Below are positions 56,901 through 63,068 of a stretch of DNA of 64,000 bases, one piece after another. The position numbers and the translations under genes are program-made. The stretch's first letter is position 1. The number at the start of each line of letters is the position of its first letter. The notes beneath the pieces are model-generated. The model did no database searches and was not told the origin of the DNA. It was given only the letters and a program-made list of their open reading frames with translations. Source of the stretch: Uranotaenia lowii (Eukaryota; Arthropoda; Insecta; Diptera; Culicidae); NCBI RefSeq assembly GCF_029784155.1, contig NC_073692.1, positions 19,098,126 through 19,162,125 of the forward strand. Direction: 5' to 3'.

Positions 56901-59692
56901 ATGGTCAAACGACCATAATTCCTGACAGTTTACGACATCGCCTATCTCTTTCACGCAGAAGACATACAGACTCAATTAGCAAATGCAATCTTTTCTATTC
57001 ACTCCCTCCTGTTGAAAAAAAATTCGCCACTCTGCAGCGCCGGGTGATGTTTGGATGTGTTGGTCGAACAATGTGGAATGATTATCTCGATCATCTACGC
57101 AAGAGGGATGAAAGTCGAACGACTAACCACCACAAAGATCAAAATTTCATTTGACTTTTTTTTTTGCTCTCCGATCAAACGATTGCGCTCTCCACGATTG
57201 TCACGAATGATGTGTGGTGATAGTCTCCGGAAAAATTCAAACGATGGTGACCACTTACAAGCCTGCCGTAGGGATGCAATTCGGGTCCCCTAATTTTTCT
57301 GTTTCATTCGAATACCCTATTGCTATTTCTTTCGTGTACCAGATTTTATAGAACCTACAATAAAACGGACAAAATTCTCAAGTGTGAATAAAATATTCAT
57401 CATGAATTAGAACGATTACATGTTTGAAAAATGAAATAATCAAGAATGATATTCAGAACATAGGTAATTTAATTCTGATATGCTGAATTCTCTTCAAATA
57501 ATTCATAACTAAACTGCATCTCCTTGTTAATGTTAGACTATGCTTCTTGATCTTATGCTTGTTGCAATAATCCCTTTATCCGAGCTAACTTTTCTGCCTA
57601 AAATCCTGTAACCATTTTTGTATCTCCGCTCCTAAACTTTCGAAATCCCATTCGTTAATCCCTACTAGAGTGTCATTCGAAAGCCATTTTTTGCGACGAT
57701 TTTTCTAGATTGAAAAGTTGTTACCTAGAGAACCGTAAACCAGCAGCATATAGTTATCGATAATATTCATTGTAATATTAAAAATGTAATAATACTTTGC
57801 ACCACATAACGTGTAGCGTTCACTGTAATTAGAAATCTTGTAACTACCATAAAAATGCACCCTATAGTTTTATGCATTACATAGACATTGTACTCTCTAT
57901 ACTCTCACTCTCGTTTCAACTATGTTAAACTTTCAAACAAACTTCAACGTAATAAACAGGTCTCAGAATACAAAACTAATGCAAAAATTTCGTTCTTCCG
58001 GTCGTCGACCTTTTCCCCCGAAAACACACTTCCTTCTCCTTGAAACCGAAAACAAACAAAAAAAATCCCCAAATTTTTTATCTCTTTCTCCGGTATCCGG
58101 CAACTTCCGTAGGCGGTAATCCCAGAAGCTTACTCTCTGCGCAAGATAGTGATGAGTCATCGATTAGACGTGCTTGCTCGCTTAGTGATTTGAGTATGGG
58201 AAAAGGTAAACCAAACAACAACAAAAAATTTTTTTTCGTCTATCTCTCTTAACCAGTTTCCTTGGTATCAGTTTAGATTTATTTTTGAAAAAAAGGTCTT
58301 TTAAAGCTCTTGTGATAGATTATTTGAAATAGATATACCTACATAGATTCCGATAAGATTCCAAACTACCAATGACTTTTGTAGCTATCTCAAACTTAAA
58401 AATCTTGTTAAGTATGTAGTACTATTTTACAAGATTATCAGCAATGCGAAGGCTGACTAAACACAACCAGTTTTAGTTGTTAAAATACCAATACAAAAAA
58501 TAAGCACACAGTTAACGTTTTCACTGACAAAAACAAATCTCTTCAGTGTTTGCTTCTATATATTTTGATCACAAGCCAGCTTGTTTTTTTCTCTTGCTTT
58601 GAGCAAAGGTAGTTTCGATGTTTTGTAATCTTTGCACGAGTCTCTGCAAATGCTTGATCTCATTATTGGTTCTCCTAATAACCCTTTACAAAATTTTCAA
58701 ATTCGCCAGCAACAAACTACAAACCGATACCCAGCGGACGAAGTCCGGCACAGCCTCGAAATGTCCCGAAGCGAAGCACTTCCTCGGTTGGCAAAGGCGG
58801 AGCTTCACTGTCCTCCGGAATGGGAGTCCGAAGCGTGTCCGTTGGCACCTTGAATCAGGCGGTGAGTATTCTCTTCAACTATAGGTATTTATGCTGAGAA
58901 AATTTTAATGAAATTCCTTCCTCCTTGCAGAGCGACTCCGAGACGGAACCTCTATCGGCAAACCGTGGCGGAGTGTTGAAACCGACAATCAGTTCCCAGA
59001 ACAAGATCAACGGAACCACCGGTACCAATGGCGGCAAATACATCAACCCACGCAGTGCGGCCGGAATCATCAACCGGCGGAAGGGTCTCCAGAGTGCCTA
59101 TAGTAGTGGTATTGATCCTCCCTCAAATAACCCGTAAGAATTCTTTCCTTACAACATACCATCATTCCAGTGAACATCTCATCGACCGGTCAGGATGAGT
59201 CCAGCTCGGAAGAATCTCCCACCAGTACCAGTGTGAATGTGGCACCGACCAAACCGGCCGTGCCACCAAGACCCCGCAGCATCGCCCTGGATCACCACAA
59301 GCGGATAGCCGGGGTCAATGCTAGCTTGAATGCCAAGAAAACCCCGGTCGGAGCTGCAGGAGGTGTAGCCGGTTCCAGTAGTCATTTGGACATGGAAGGC
59401 CTGCTACTGAAGGATGGCGATTTGGATAATGCGGATTGTGAGTCCAAATTTTGTAAAACAGAAATTCAGTTCTCTAATATTCATCCTTCATTTTAGTAAC
59501 AAACCAGCTGTGTTCGAACATCATCAACCAGCTGGTACAGACGACGAGCTCGGTCATTCAGCTGCACCAGCGGCTGAAGTCGAACGACGAATCGAGTGGT
59601 GGAAGCGGACGAAATGCCAATTCGCTCATGATCAAGGAGCTGGAGAATGCGGTCATCATGACGCAGAATATGCTCACGAAGGTTACGAACAG
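23838..59692 (+). CDS. WDR62/MAPKBP1-family WD40 scaffold gene (11 exons seen, both ends incomplete)
   Basis: Spliced gene built from 11 exons (23838-23929, 37185-39905, 39967-40268, 40332-40468, 46924-47032, 47632-50265, 58113-58205, 58710-58861, 58931-59108, 59171-59437, 59497-59692), about 2,290 codons. Exon phases fit at all ten junctions. The order is ILGLTV N-terminal motif, about a dozen WD repeats forming two beta-propellers, a PQWAKRK linker, Ser-rich disordered regions and a C-terminal coiled coil. In animals the family scaffolds JNK signalling and works at spindle poles and centrosomes in dividing neural progenitors (known for WDR62 and fly Wdr62); I infer the same here. An N-terminal exon before 23838 and a final exon after 59692 are missing. 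Introns of 13.3, 6.5 and 7.8 kb are loaded with transposons; the small ones are 59-69 bp. Confidence 0.9.
23930..24828. other. Start of the 13.3-kb intron
   Basis: The intron runs from 23930 to 37184 (GTAAGC...TTTCAG). This first part has no recognised element. Confidence 0.7.
24829..26797. repeat. Satellite, ~81-bp unit, about 25 copies
   Basis: Consensus parts in order are GATTGGCTTAGGAAGCGCAA, ATTTTTAAGGCTGCTGCTG, CTGATTGTTTGTTGTGATTT and GGCCTTCCGGTGGAAAAAGA. Most units are 78-84 bp, with some shortened to 50-70 bp or missing a block. An 81-bp unit equals 27 codons, so open frames recur with a periodic peptide (LRKRRFLRL...CCDLAFRWKKTD). Unit-length changes break the frame repeatedly, so I regard this as non-coding satellite in an intron. 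Confidence 0.92.
26805..27049 (+). mobile_element. hAT-type CCGGAT-rich MITE, copy 2 (5' truncated)
   Basis: It has the right half of the family only: CGGATTTTTCCCGGG, GCCCGGATTTGTCCGGCCCG and the terminal TTCTGGCAACCTTA at about 27036-27049. The left end is missing and abuts the 81-bp satellite, which may have grown into it or been broken by it. Confidence 0.7.
27050..31683. other. Intron 1 middle, no recognised gene
   Basis: The part 27290-28200 is less AT-rich than the rest and has a 108-codon plus frame (27841-28167) with a Gln/His run but no known motif. From 28200 on it is AT-rich with only short frames. Confidence 0.5.
31684..31952 (+). repeat. Dispersed repeat, copy A
   Basis: Shared with 34115-34385: AAGTCCAATCGAGTTACAGT and CTTCGGGTGAAAT in one, AAGTCCAATCGAGTTGAAGT and CTTCAGGTGAAAT in the other. 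Both then run through CAACCCCTCCCT-like or TAACCCCTTCCT-like motifs and TTTGGCAT(T/A)TG(A/G)CCTTTTG. The copies are diverged direct repeats in one intron. Unclassified. Confidence 0.6.
32126..32653. mobile_element. TTAA-flanked MITE (piggyBac-like)
   Basis: A 528-bp element with perfect 13-bp inverted repeats CCCTTTAATGCAT (32126-32138 and 32641-32653). TTAA lies immediately outside both ends (32122-32125 and 32654-32657). TTAA duplication and CCC-type termini are typical of piggyBac. Just inside the left end is a perfect 22-bp palindrome (32139-32160, arms AGTGTTGTTTT). No transposase is encoded. Confidence 0.82.
33421..33933. repeat. Long imperfect inverted repeat
   Basis: The left arm (33421-33551) and right arm (33781-33933) are reverse complements, with shared blocks AAAGCGCT, CCCTCAAAAA, GAAATCGAAAAA, AATTTTGATGCTA and TGGTGTTATCT. 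The right arm has ~18 extra bases. A third, direct-oriented partial copy of the arm lies between them (~33561-33680). In the pre-mRNA this could fold into a hairpin of ~130 bp. Confidence 0.68.
34115..34385 (+). repeat. Dispersed repeat, copy B
   Basis: Second copy of the repeat at 31684-31952, same orientation, with several indels. Confidence 0.6.
34386..36082. other. Intron 1, no recognised gene
   Basis: AT-rich. A diverged relative of the 4417-4530 repeat lies at 35243-35310. No coding motif is seen. Confidence 0.5.
36083..36530 (+). mobile_element. hAT-type CCGGAT-rich MITE, copy 3
   Basis: It begins TAAGGTTTCCAGATT at about 36083, then ATCCGGGTTTGCCCGGATAT and CGGATTTTGTTAGGTTTTTA. The right terminus is eroded: the expected TCTGGCAACCTTA is reduced to TTCTGCTTA near 36525. 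No clear 8-bp duplication remains. Confidence 0.7.
36531..37184. other. End of intron 1
   Basis: No element is recognised. It ends with the polypyrimidine tract and acceptor CTCTCGTTTCAG at 37184. Confidence 0.75.
37185..39905 (+). CDS. WDR62-like main WD40 exon
   Basis: 2,721 bp, ~907 residues. The first base completes the Gly codon split with 23929. WD-type units visible in order: GRYLATGECGHNPSIKVWEL, GKYLVSVGSQHDNIVNVFDW, GNYFVTVGNRHVKYWYLEG, LVGCAEAIVRVFNAETLEY, VTCVYNDHSLYIWDLREI, SDSFLTCSSDDTIRVWDI, ATGDRSGNIRIYNL, LLASASRDRLIHIFDCEAGY, MVSCGADKSIIFRN, ILTACQDRNIRVYSTQ, ATSCTDKTLSVYDYYSNEC and LISASGDGCIFIWQVPHDM. These fit the two stacked propellers of the family. After them come QLPQWAKRKP and PRGRWGQ, both family-conserved, then an Asn/Ser-rich acidic tail. 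The donor is CGAC|GTAAGT; without splicing the frame stops at 39907. The upstream ATG at 37093 is intronic and not the start. Confidence 0.95.
39967..40268 (+). CDS. WDR62-like exon: FKINEIDVNELRKSIRRQKL helix
   Basis: 302 bp. It begins FKINEIDVNELRKSIRRQKL and continues EKQGLSIPVQLQLQ, a charged helix, then an acidic Ser/Thr-rich stretch (SDDEDEGSTPSGDNADRSLA) and FLQAALDGPASLSDRERG. Acceptor TTTAACAG at 39966, donor CGAG|GTTTGT, a weaker but acceptable site. The preceding intron is 61 bp. Confidence 0.9.
40332..40468 (+). CDS. WDR62-like exon: coiled helix ELMKVINEAKAKLEN
   Basis: 137 bp, ending in phase 0 with GAAAAT|GTAAGT. It encodes QSRKSISAMHNNDAKITTSI, SKSYANNKKEEL and MKVINEAKAKLEN, an amphipathic helix. 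Acceptor TTGTTCCAG at 40331. If unspliced, the frame continues to a stop at 40621, which would truncate the protein. Confidence 0.9.
40469..41050. other. Start of a 6.5-kb intron
   Basis: Intron 40469-46923. Nothing is recognised in this part. Confidence 0.7.
41051..41920. mobile_element. Putative TIR element (GCTATAATCATTTAGA ends)
   Basis: GCTATAATCATTTAGAATCC at 41051 and its inverse partner GACTCTAAATGATCATAGC at 41901-41919 match over ~22 bp with three mismatches, enclosing ~870 bp. No target-site duplication or coding motif is visible, so the class is open. The words (G)TCCGGAC recur within and after it (~42074, ~42252 and ~42400). Confidence 0.5.
41921..42411. other. Intron sequence, no recognised gene
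   Basis: AT-rich with repeated GTCTATG(T/G)CCGGAC words at ~42088 and ~42243. Confidence 0.5.
42412..44046 (-). other. GC-rich island, possible retroelement 5' region
   Basis: A sharply bounded ~1.6-kb stretch much richer in G+C than anything around it. On the minus strand it has a TATAAAAA box (plus 43946-43953) near its 5' side, then long motif-free open stretches. Internal tandem structure is visible: three ~190-bp imperfect units near 43366-43450, 43157-43232 and 42979-43057 (landmark GCGCA(A/T)CTACTCG). Another pair of units carries GGGATTGG at ~42494 and ~42614. It could be the 5' UTR or promoter of a retrotransposon, or a degenerate satellite. I recognise no protein. Confidence 0.4.
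43943..43956 (-). promoter_or_regulatory. Candidate TATA box in the GC-rich island
   Basis: TATAAAAACGCGCAC on the minus strand, followed within ~40 bases by CGTCAATCG. It would drive minus-strand transcription through the island. Only the motif supports this. Confidence 0.3.
44047..44830. repeat. CAGGGTTGCCAAC-start, AAATCAGG-rich repeat
   Basis: It starts CAGGGTTGCCAAC, a hAT-like terminus, and contains AAAATCAGGCTAAC and later AAAAAATCAGGCAAAATCAG and TTATCAGG. It is related to 13440-13735. The right end is not defined. Confidence 0.45.
44897..45221 (+). mobile_element. MITE with CCCAGC(A/T)AACAT ends, short copy
   Basis: A 325-bp relative of the element at 18567-19115, bounded by CCCAGCAAACAT and ATGTTAGCTGGG. 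It joins AAGATTCCA directly to ACTTTTTGAAGAC, where the long copy has ~260 extra bases. Confidence 0.75.
45728..46164 (+). mobile_element. hAT-type CCGGAT-rich MITE, copy 4
   Basis: Ends TAGGTTGCCAGA and TTCTGGCAACTTTA. The flanks ACCTACTT (45720-45727) and ACCTATCT (46165-46172) look like an 8-bp duplication with two changes, fitting hAT. The inner words match copies 1-3. Confidence 0.78.
46165..46923. other. End of the 6.5-kb intron
   Basis: No element is recognised; acceptor CTTTCTAG at 46923. Confidence 0.7.
46924..47032 (+). CDS. WDR62-like exon: SISDLS motif
   Basis: 109 bp, phase 0 in and phase 1 out, encoding VGYRSGLRASQSISDLSHSA, MMSGSPGGPGRLQRLG. The donor is GGTG|GTAAGT. The R-x-x-S and SxSDLS pattern suggests a phospho-site, and a second SLSDLS occurs in exon 58113-58205. 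Confidence 0.88.
47033..47631. other. 599-bp intron
   Basis: GTAAGT...CTAAAG. No element is recognised. The acceptor has only a weak pyrimidine tract. Confidence 0.65.
47632..50265 (+). CDS. WDR62-like large Ser-rich exon (phase 1-1)
   Basis: 2,634 bp, ~878 residues. It joins the previous exon as GGT GGT GAT to read GGDNSYYCRNN. The product is mostly low-complexity and disordered, rich in Ser, Glu, Lys and Asp, with recurring S-D/S-E clusters and predicted phospho-sites (SVSDYFMYDN, SLSDILDDDK, SMESILSDDSE, SVDSLDDLG, NFSLPDVLEG). A helical, coiled-coil-like segment near its end reads KFLDIEKKIDIINKLVEMEE, then RKLEQERTAKENRM. I recognise no enzymatic domain. Entry and exit are both phase 1, and the neighbours (46924-47032 and 58113-58205) are also phase-compatible with each other, so it could be a cassette exon. 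Donor GAGG|GTGAAG at 50265. Unspliced reading gives a TAA at 50286-50288, so it could also be a terminal exon. A separate nested gene is less likely. Confidence 0.78.
50266..50659. other. Possible alternative 3' end, then intron
   Basis: Reading through the donor adds seven codons and a TAA at 50286-50288. No AATAAA was seen in the following ~360 bases, so an alternative polyadenylated end is unproven. Otherwise this is the start of a 7.8-kb intron (50266-58112). Confidence 0.5.
50660..51714 (-). mobile_element. R1-clade non-LTR fragment, 3' part
   Basis: Minus-strand non-LTR sequence, continuous with 52867-52990 before a hAT-type element jumped in at 51715/52866. It includes a C-terminal region like R1 ORF2 (GEVDFFMTQFMTDRRCFMKY). 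It is heavily deleted between the RT motif and the C-terminus. Confidence 0.68.
51146..51481 (-). pseudogene. R1-like ORF2 C-terminal fragment
   Basis: A 111-codon minus frame with PGEVDFFMTQFMTDRRCFMK followed by YHFSFGL, which resembles the stretch after the RT in R1-clade ORF2 proteins (GE.....TQ.(L/M)TG...F..YL..F). The usual CCHC motif is not recognisable. It is a relic. Confidence 0.6.
51723..52858. mobile_element. hAT-type element, 1,136 bp, TSD GTCCAAAT
   Basis: Terminal inverted repeats TAGGATTGGTCGATCTT and AAGATCGAACAATCCTA match at 16 of 17 bases. A perfect 8-bp duplication GTCCAAAT lies at 51715-51722 and 52859-52866. Removing the element restores the R1 reverse-transcriptase frame TFNSAIWTQINA. 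Both ends carry several GATCGATCTT words. A tRNA-like segment lies inside (52203-52270). No transposase was seen, so it is non-autonomous. Confidence 0.87.
52203..52270 (+). repeat. tRNA-like segment inside the hAT-type element
   Basis: TTACCTATTGGTAAGGTGTC (A-box region) and GAGTTCGATTCCTGGTC (good B box: GTTCGATTCC), ending GAGCCGAA and then a run of nine T, which could stop pol III. The shared words GGTAAGGT(A/G)TCGGA link it to 18714-18777. It lacks a proper acceptor stem, so SINE-like rather than a tRNA gene. Confidence 0.6.
52867..52990 (-). pseudogene. R1-like reverse transcriptase fragment
   Basis: Minus-strand motifs TKVRSIRAVIEIANGARLTN and, one frame over, FTLDVKNTFNSAIW, the RT motif that in R1 reads (V)TLDVKNAFNSASW. 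It joins 51714 after excision of the hAT-type element. The left boundary abuts the element at 52991-53239. Confidence 0.72.
52991..53239. mobile_element. Short hAT-like MITE, CAGCGTTGCCAG ends
   Basis: A 249-bp element with AACAGCGTTGCCAGGT and ATCTGGCAACGCTGTT ends, inverse to each other except one base. If the termini are CAGCG..., the flanking octamers TTGGTCAA and TTAATCAG agree at 5 of 8 positions, a possible worn hAT duplication. The left half repeats the word ACGGAT five times. Confidence 0.68.
53240..54189. other. Intron, no recognised gene
   Basis: Includes a perfect 14-bp palindrome CACTGATATCAGTG at 53281-53294. No coding motif is seen. Confidence 0.5.
54190..54557 (-). repeat. 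Probable 3' LTR of the copia element
   Basis: Immediately after the pol stop on the minus strand comes a purine-rich tract (GAGAGGTGG) and then TGTTGAAACTTACGG, a typical LTR start. Within the LTR there is a TATA-like ATAAATATATAT (plus ~54294-54305) and an AATAAA signal (plus ~54237-54243). The far end is not certain. No matching 5' LTR is seen. Confidence 0.45.
54558..55640 (-). pseudogene. Ty1/copia pol fragment (RT C-term and RNase H)
   Basis: Minus strand: KQAGRAWNQRFDDLI and the catalytic box LILYVDDILIV (55385-55450), then after a frameshift PFKEFFGCLQYLATFSRPDI, AAVRALSKYQAS, SSTEAEIGALHHAVKEGLWL (RNase H) and, in a further frame, DQPADAFSKALPRARHAKLF. The usual YGLKQA start is frame-shifted at ~55555. 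Upstream integrase and gag are not recognisable. Confidence 0.82.
55641..58112. other. End of the 7.8-kb intron, possible degraded retroelement
   Basis: Minus-strand snippets near 55700-56100 (EMMTTMSE, KVVKALKETYALDD, KAGSPKRRLMAFECSTP) may be degraded gag-like sequence of the copia element, but I am not sure. 56500-57900 shows nothing clear. It ends with a pyrimidine-rich stretch and acceptor TTCCGTAG at 58112. Confidence 0.35.
58113..58205 (+). CDS. WDR62-like exon: SLSDLS motif
   Basis: 93 bp, phase 1 in and out. It encodes GGNPRSLLSAQDSDESSIRR, ACSLSDLSMGKG (first Gly codon split). The donor is AAAG|GTAAAC. RRACSLSDL is a basophilic kinase/14-3-3-like pattern. It can join either 50265 or, by skipping, 47032. 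Confidence 0.88.
58206..58709. other. 504-bp intron
   Basis: GTAAAC...CGCCAG. No element is recognised. Confidence 0.7.
58710..58861 (+). CDS. WDR62-like exon: Ser/Arg-rich linker
   Basis: 152 bp, phase 1 in and 0 out. It reads TNYKPIPSGRSPAQPRNVPK, RSTSSVGKGGASLSSGMGVR, SVSVGTLNQA, a basic Ser/Pro-rich linker with SP sites. Other frames on this strand are longer, but only this one fits the exon phases. Donor GCG|GTGAGT; the acceptor pyrimidine tract is poor. Confidence 0.82.
58931..59108 (+). CDS. WDR62-like exon: Gly/Asn linker with INPRSAAGIINRRKG
   Basis: 178 bp, phase 0 in and 1 out. It encodes SDSETEPLSANRGGVLKPTI, SSQNKINGTTGTNGGKYINP, RSAAGIINRRKGLQSAYSS. Acceptor CTCCTTGCAG. The donor at G|GTATTG (59108) gives a 62-bp intron and an open frame. 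The stronger-looking CC|GTAAGA at 59134 would give a 37-bp intron and a stop, so it was not chosen; unspliced reading ends in a TAA at 59135. Confidence 0.82.
59171..59437 (+). CDS. WDR62-like exon: Pro-rich region
   Basis: 267 bp, phase 1 in and out. It contains NISSTGQDESSSEESPTSTS, PTKPAVPPRPRSIALDHHKR (SH3/WW-type PxxP motif) and LDMEGLLLKDGDLDNAD. Acceptor CATTCCAG at 59170, donor GATT|GTGAGT. Confidence 0.88.
59497..59692 (+). CDS. WDR62-like exon: C-terminal coiled coil
   Basis: 196 bp, phase 1 in and 2 out. It encodes LTNQLCSNIINQLVQTTSSV, IQLHQRLKSNDESSGGSGRN, ANSLMIKELENAVIMTQNML, TKVTNR. The heptad pattern of Leu/Ile/Val/Met suggests a dimerising coiled coil, as reported for C-termini of the family. 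Donor AACAG|GTAGGT. No stop, so a further exon is needed. Confidence 0.88.
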
Positions 59693-60224
59693 GTAGGTTT
59701 TTGCTCTAAAAGAAGGTTAGATATTTGACGAATTTGATGATTACATGATTATTTTACCTTCTGAATTACACTTGGTAACTCTTAATTTTAAATAATTCGA
59801 AAATTTCGTAACATTAAATGTCCAAAGAGAAATCATCGAAGACATCCGTTTGGCTGTCGTAACCAATCCCTCTTCCTTTCATGTATTCACCGATGATCTT
59901 ATTTCTACCTTCGAGACGAACTCTGATCGATAGTTGTTCTCCTCTTATTCTATGCGTTTTCGTACCTAGCGAAACTTCAATTCCTGAAAAAAAATATCCT
60001 GTATTTTCTCAGACATCAATAAATGGGAAAATTGCCTTAGACGGATAGAATTTTCGGGGAATAGAAAACCGTTTTACCACGAAACTCATCCCAAAGAAAG
60101 TCTAAGCATACAGCTTAACTCGTAACGAGTAAACTCGTATTCGAATGGAGTTGTTCCTACTATTGGCGTACCGATCGTATCCATTTCACAAATGCTGATC
60201 AAATTCTTATCATTGTAGTTTGTT
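59693..60224. other. Intron or downstream DNA, no recognised gene
   Basis: Follows the donor at 59692. No coding motif is seen before the R1 fragment. Confidence 0.55.
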
Positions 60225-61330
60225 TCGCGACTCATTTCTTTTCGACGGTGGTATCGTCGCAGATTACAAGCCAAGTCTTGGCTCGTATCAACACAGAAGG
60301 CGAAAGTGGACTGTCGGACAGACAGTTCGGTTTTCGGAAAGGGAGATCTGCGGTGGACGCCATCCGAATGGTGACAGAGTAAGCGAAGCGCGCATATAAA
60401 ATAAGGCGGACAAGTGTTCGTCACTGCTCCATTGTGACCATCGACGTTAAGAATCCCTTCAACAATGCCAGCTGGAAAGCGATTGCCAAAGCGCTTCACA
60501 GGATGCATGTTCCCAATACCCTCTGCAGGATAATGGGAAGCTTCTTCGAAAATCGAGTCCTGACGTACGAAACCGAATCTGGGTTACGATCTACTGCCCT
60601 AACAGCGGGTGTTCCACAGGGTTCCATACTCGGACCGGTGCTTTGGAATGCCATGTATAATGAGGTGCTAACGTTGAAACTACCAGCGGTCGTGCAGATA
60701 GTCGGATTAGCTGACGATATCGTGCTCATGATCACTGGCGAAACAATCGAGGAGGTAGAAGACCTTGCAACGGTGTCCGTAGAAAGGGTTGGAGATCTGG
60801 ATGGAGGAAGTTAAGCTTCAGATAGCTCACCATAAAACCAAAGTTCTGCTCGTGACCAATAAAAGAGTTGTCCGGCAAATGGAGGTTACTGTTGGAGGGC
60901 ACACGACATCTTCGAAACAGCAGCTGAAATACTTTGGAGAAATGGTTGACAATCGCTCAAATTTTGGTGCACATGTCAAATACTGTTGTGAAATTGCATC
61001 GAAAGTCATAGATTATGCCGAACTGTCATGGTCCAAAGAATAGCAAGAAACTTCACCTTGCGAGCGTAGCACTGTCGAAACTACGAGCGCAACAGATCCA
61101 AATTACGGAGCACACATAGCCATGCGAGTTGTGAACGCTGAAAATATTGTGAGGGAAAATTTTTATGAACCAGCTGAACGCTGAAAATCTCTATAATGAA
61201 GATGTTAAAAAAAAAATTGTGAGTGAAATGTGTCGCGACGAACAGTCGTGGCGTGCTATAGTCTCTCGCAAATCATGCGCGACCTAATAAGAATCAGGAA
61301 AGATGATGAACGGAGAGAGCGAGATATTCA
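60225..61330 (+). mobile_element. R1-clade non-LTR fragment
   Basis: Plus-strand R1-like ORF2 remains: the RT part at ~60240-61043 and a C-terminal piece at ~61185-61330 (SEMCRDEQSWRAIVSRKSCA). The stretch between them is deleted or degraded. It is a different copy from the minus-strand fragment at 50660-52990. Confidence 0.75.
60270..61043 (+). pseudogene. R1-like reverse transcriptase, frameshifted
   Basis: Motifs in order: SGLSDRQFGFRKGRSAVDAI (RT start), a stop, then VTIDVKNPFNNASWKAIAKA, FFENRVLTYETESGLRSTAL, TAGVPQGSILGPVLWNAMYN, and VVQIVGLADDIVLMITGETI with the catalytic Asp-Asp pair. After a shift at ~60810 come QIAHHKTKVLLVTNK and KQQLKYFGEMVDNRSNFGAH of the thumb. The core Asp residues survive but the frame is broken at least twice. 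Confidence 0.82.
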
Positions 61331-61968
61331 ACCAAATTTGACAAGCTAATGGAAGGTCTTGGGCCTTGTATGACATAACAATTCAAAAGCCACGCGATCT
61401 TAGGGCGCGTTATAACCCTAATCTGGACTCATACGTGTGGTGGGACTTAAAAGTTCTCACGTACTCAGCTACGATATTTCATGCAGCAAAAGGAGATACC
61501 ATTCGAGGTGGTCGTGACGGGATTCTAGCTTGGTAGAAAACACTAGACTGTTATGGTTTGAAGTCAAATTTCCATGTTGTAAAAAAAAGCCTAGTCTTGG
61601 AGTCATACTCCAACCACACCCGTAGAACCGAGGGGTCGATTGAGAGGCATTTTCCTAACTTCTAGCTACTGGAAAGATTATATCTGAGTGACCTTAAACC
61701 TTCGACCAAACATATGAGTCTAGATGAGGGTTTTACCACGCCCTAAGTTCGACGTCTCTAGCTATTTTTTGGACAGTTAGCATAATCCAGTCCCTTTAGT
61801 CGATGACTTTCGATGCACTCTCACAACAGTATTTGAGATGCGCACCAAAACTTAAGTGGTTGTCGACCATATATCCAAGGTATTTCGAAAATGTCGTGTG
61901 TCCTCTAACAGTAATCTCAACTTGGGCAGAACTTTTTTTCACAAGTATCTACTAGTTACTCCGCAGGG
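61331..61968. other. No recognised gene
   Basis: Between the R1 fragment and the copia element. No motif is recognised. Confidence 0.5.
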
Positions 61969-62210
61969 TTGCGATCCGTCAGCCTCATGAGGCGTGAAGC
62001 TGTGACTGAGAAGACTTTTGTTCCGTCAGACTCATTTGACTGTTTCTCAAATGAGTTCCTCTTCGTATGCCGGTCACTCATCCCCCAGTCGTGTGATGCT
62101 AAAAGAATTTCAAAGTCAAGCATTCACCAATTGCATTCAAACGGCCGAAGACGAACAAGAAACGCTTTTCTTTTTATTGTTGCTCCTGCCAGCAAACTCG
62201 TTTTCAGTTT

Positions 62211-63068
62211 GTGGGCAGCTTGTATAAGCCGCGGATCCAGGAAAGGTCGCTGAAAGCTGCGGGTGATCACCACCTGCGGTGCCAGCACACGTGGCATCGT
62301 CGGCTCGGGCACCGGGACCCAAATATTCTGCGCAGGATGACATCGGAGGATCTGGTAAGTGGCTTTAAGATTATTGATTGCGGAATCCGTGTTACATGTG
62401 AGAGTTGTCTGAAAGGGAAGATGGCGCGTTTACCATTCCCTGCCTTGGCCGAGCGGAAGACAACAAAGCCCCTGGAACTAATTAACACGGATCTTTGCGG
62501 ACCCATGCAAACCGTAACGCCATCAAGTAACCGCTACATCATGACTTTGAATTAGATTGACGATTACAGTCGGTATGCGGTGGTCCACCTGCTCAGAAGC
62601 AAAGATGAAGCAGCTGGTAGAATTAAACAGTACGTACGGTTGGTCGAAAACATGTTTGGGAGAAAGCCACTTGCCATTCGCTCAGACGGGGGCGGCGAAT
62701 ATGTGAACCGGGAGCTGCGGGTGTTCTACGAATCGGAAGGAATCAAGACAGAGTACACAATGCCTTATTCGCCACAGAAAAATGGGATGGCCGAACGCAA
62801 AAACAGGTCATTGCAGGAGATGGCCCTCTCTATGCTTGCGGATGCGGATATGCCGAAGATGTTTTGGGGCGAGGCGGTGCTCACGGCGGCACATCTCCAG
62901 AATATTTTGCCATCACGGGTTGTGAGCAAGACTCCATTCGAACTGTGGACGGGTAAGAAGCCGGATGTTGCTTATGTTCGAGTATTCGGTTGCGATGCAT
63001 ACGTCAAGATACCCGATCAGAAGCGCACCAAGTATGACTACAAATATCCGAAAAGCTTACATTTGTAG
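62211..63068 (+). pseudogene. Copia integrase region with stops
   Basis: WHRRLGHRDPNILRRMTSED (GAG-pre-integrase), CGIRVTCESCLKGKMARLPF (zinc-binding CxxC), and LELINTDLCGPMQTVTPSSN (first catalytic Asp). A TAG at 62553 follows and the core resumes with DDYSRYAVVHLLRSKDEAAG, PLAIRSDGGGEYVNREL (second Asp) and PYSPQKNGMAERKNRSLQEM (Glu). The DDE triad is present. The frame stops at 63066-63068 after DQKRTKYDYKYPKSL. Confidence 0.87.

Noticed and set aside
59134..59170. Strong-looking donor CC|GTAAGA
   Set aside because: It would give a 37-bp intron and phase 2, which leads to a stop; the upstream GTATTG donor fits phase and intron size.
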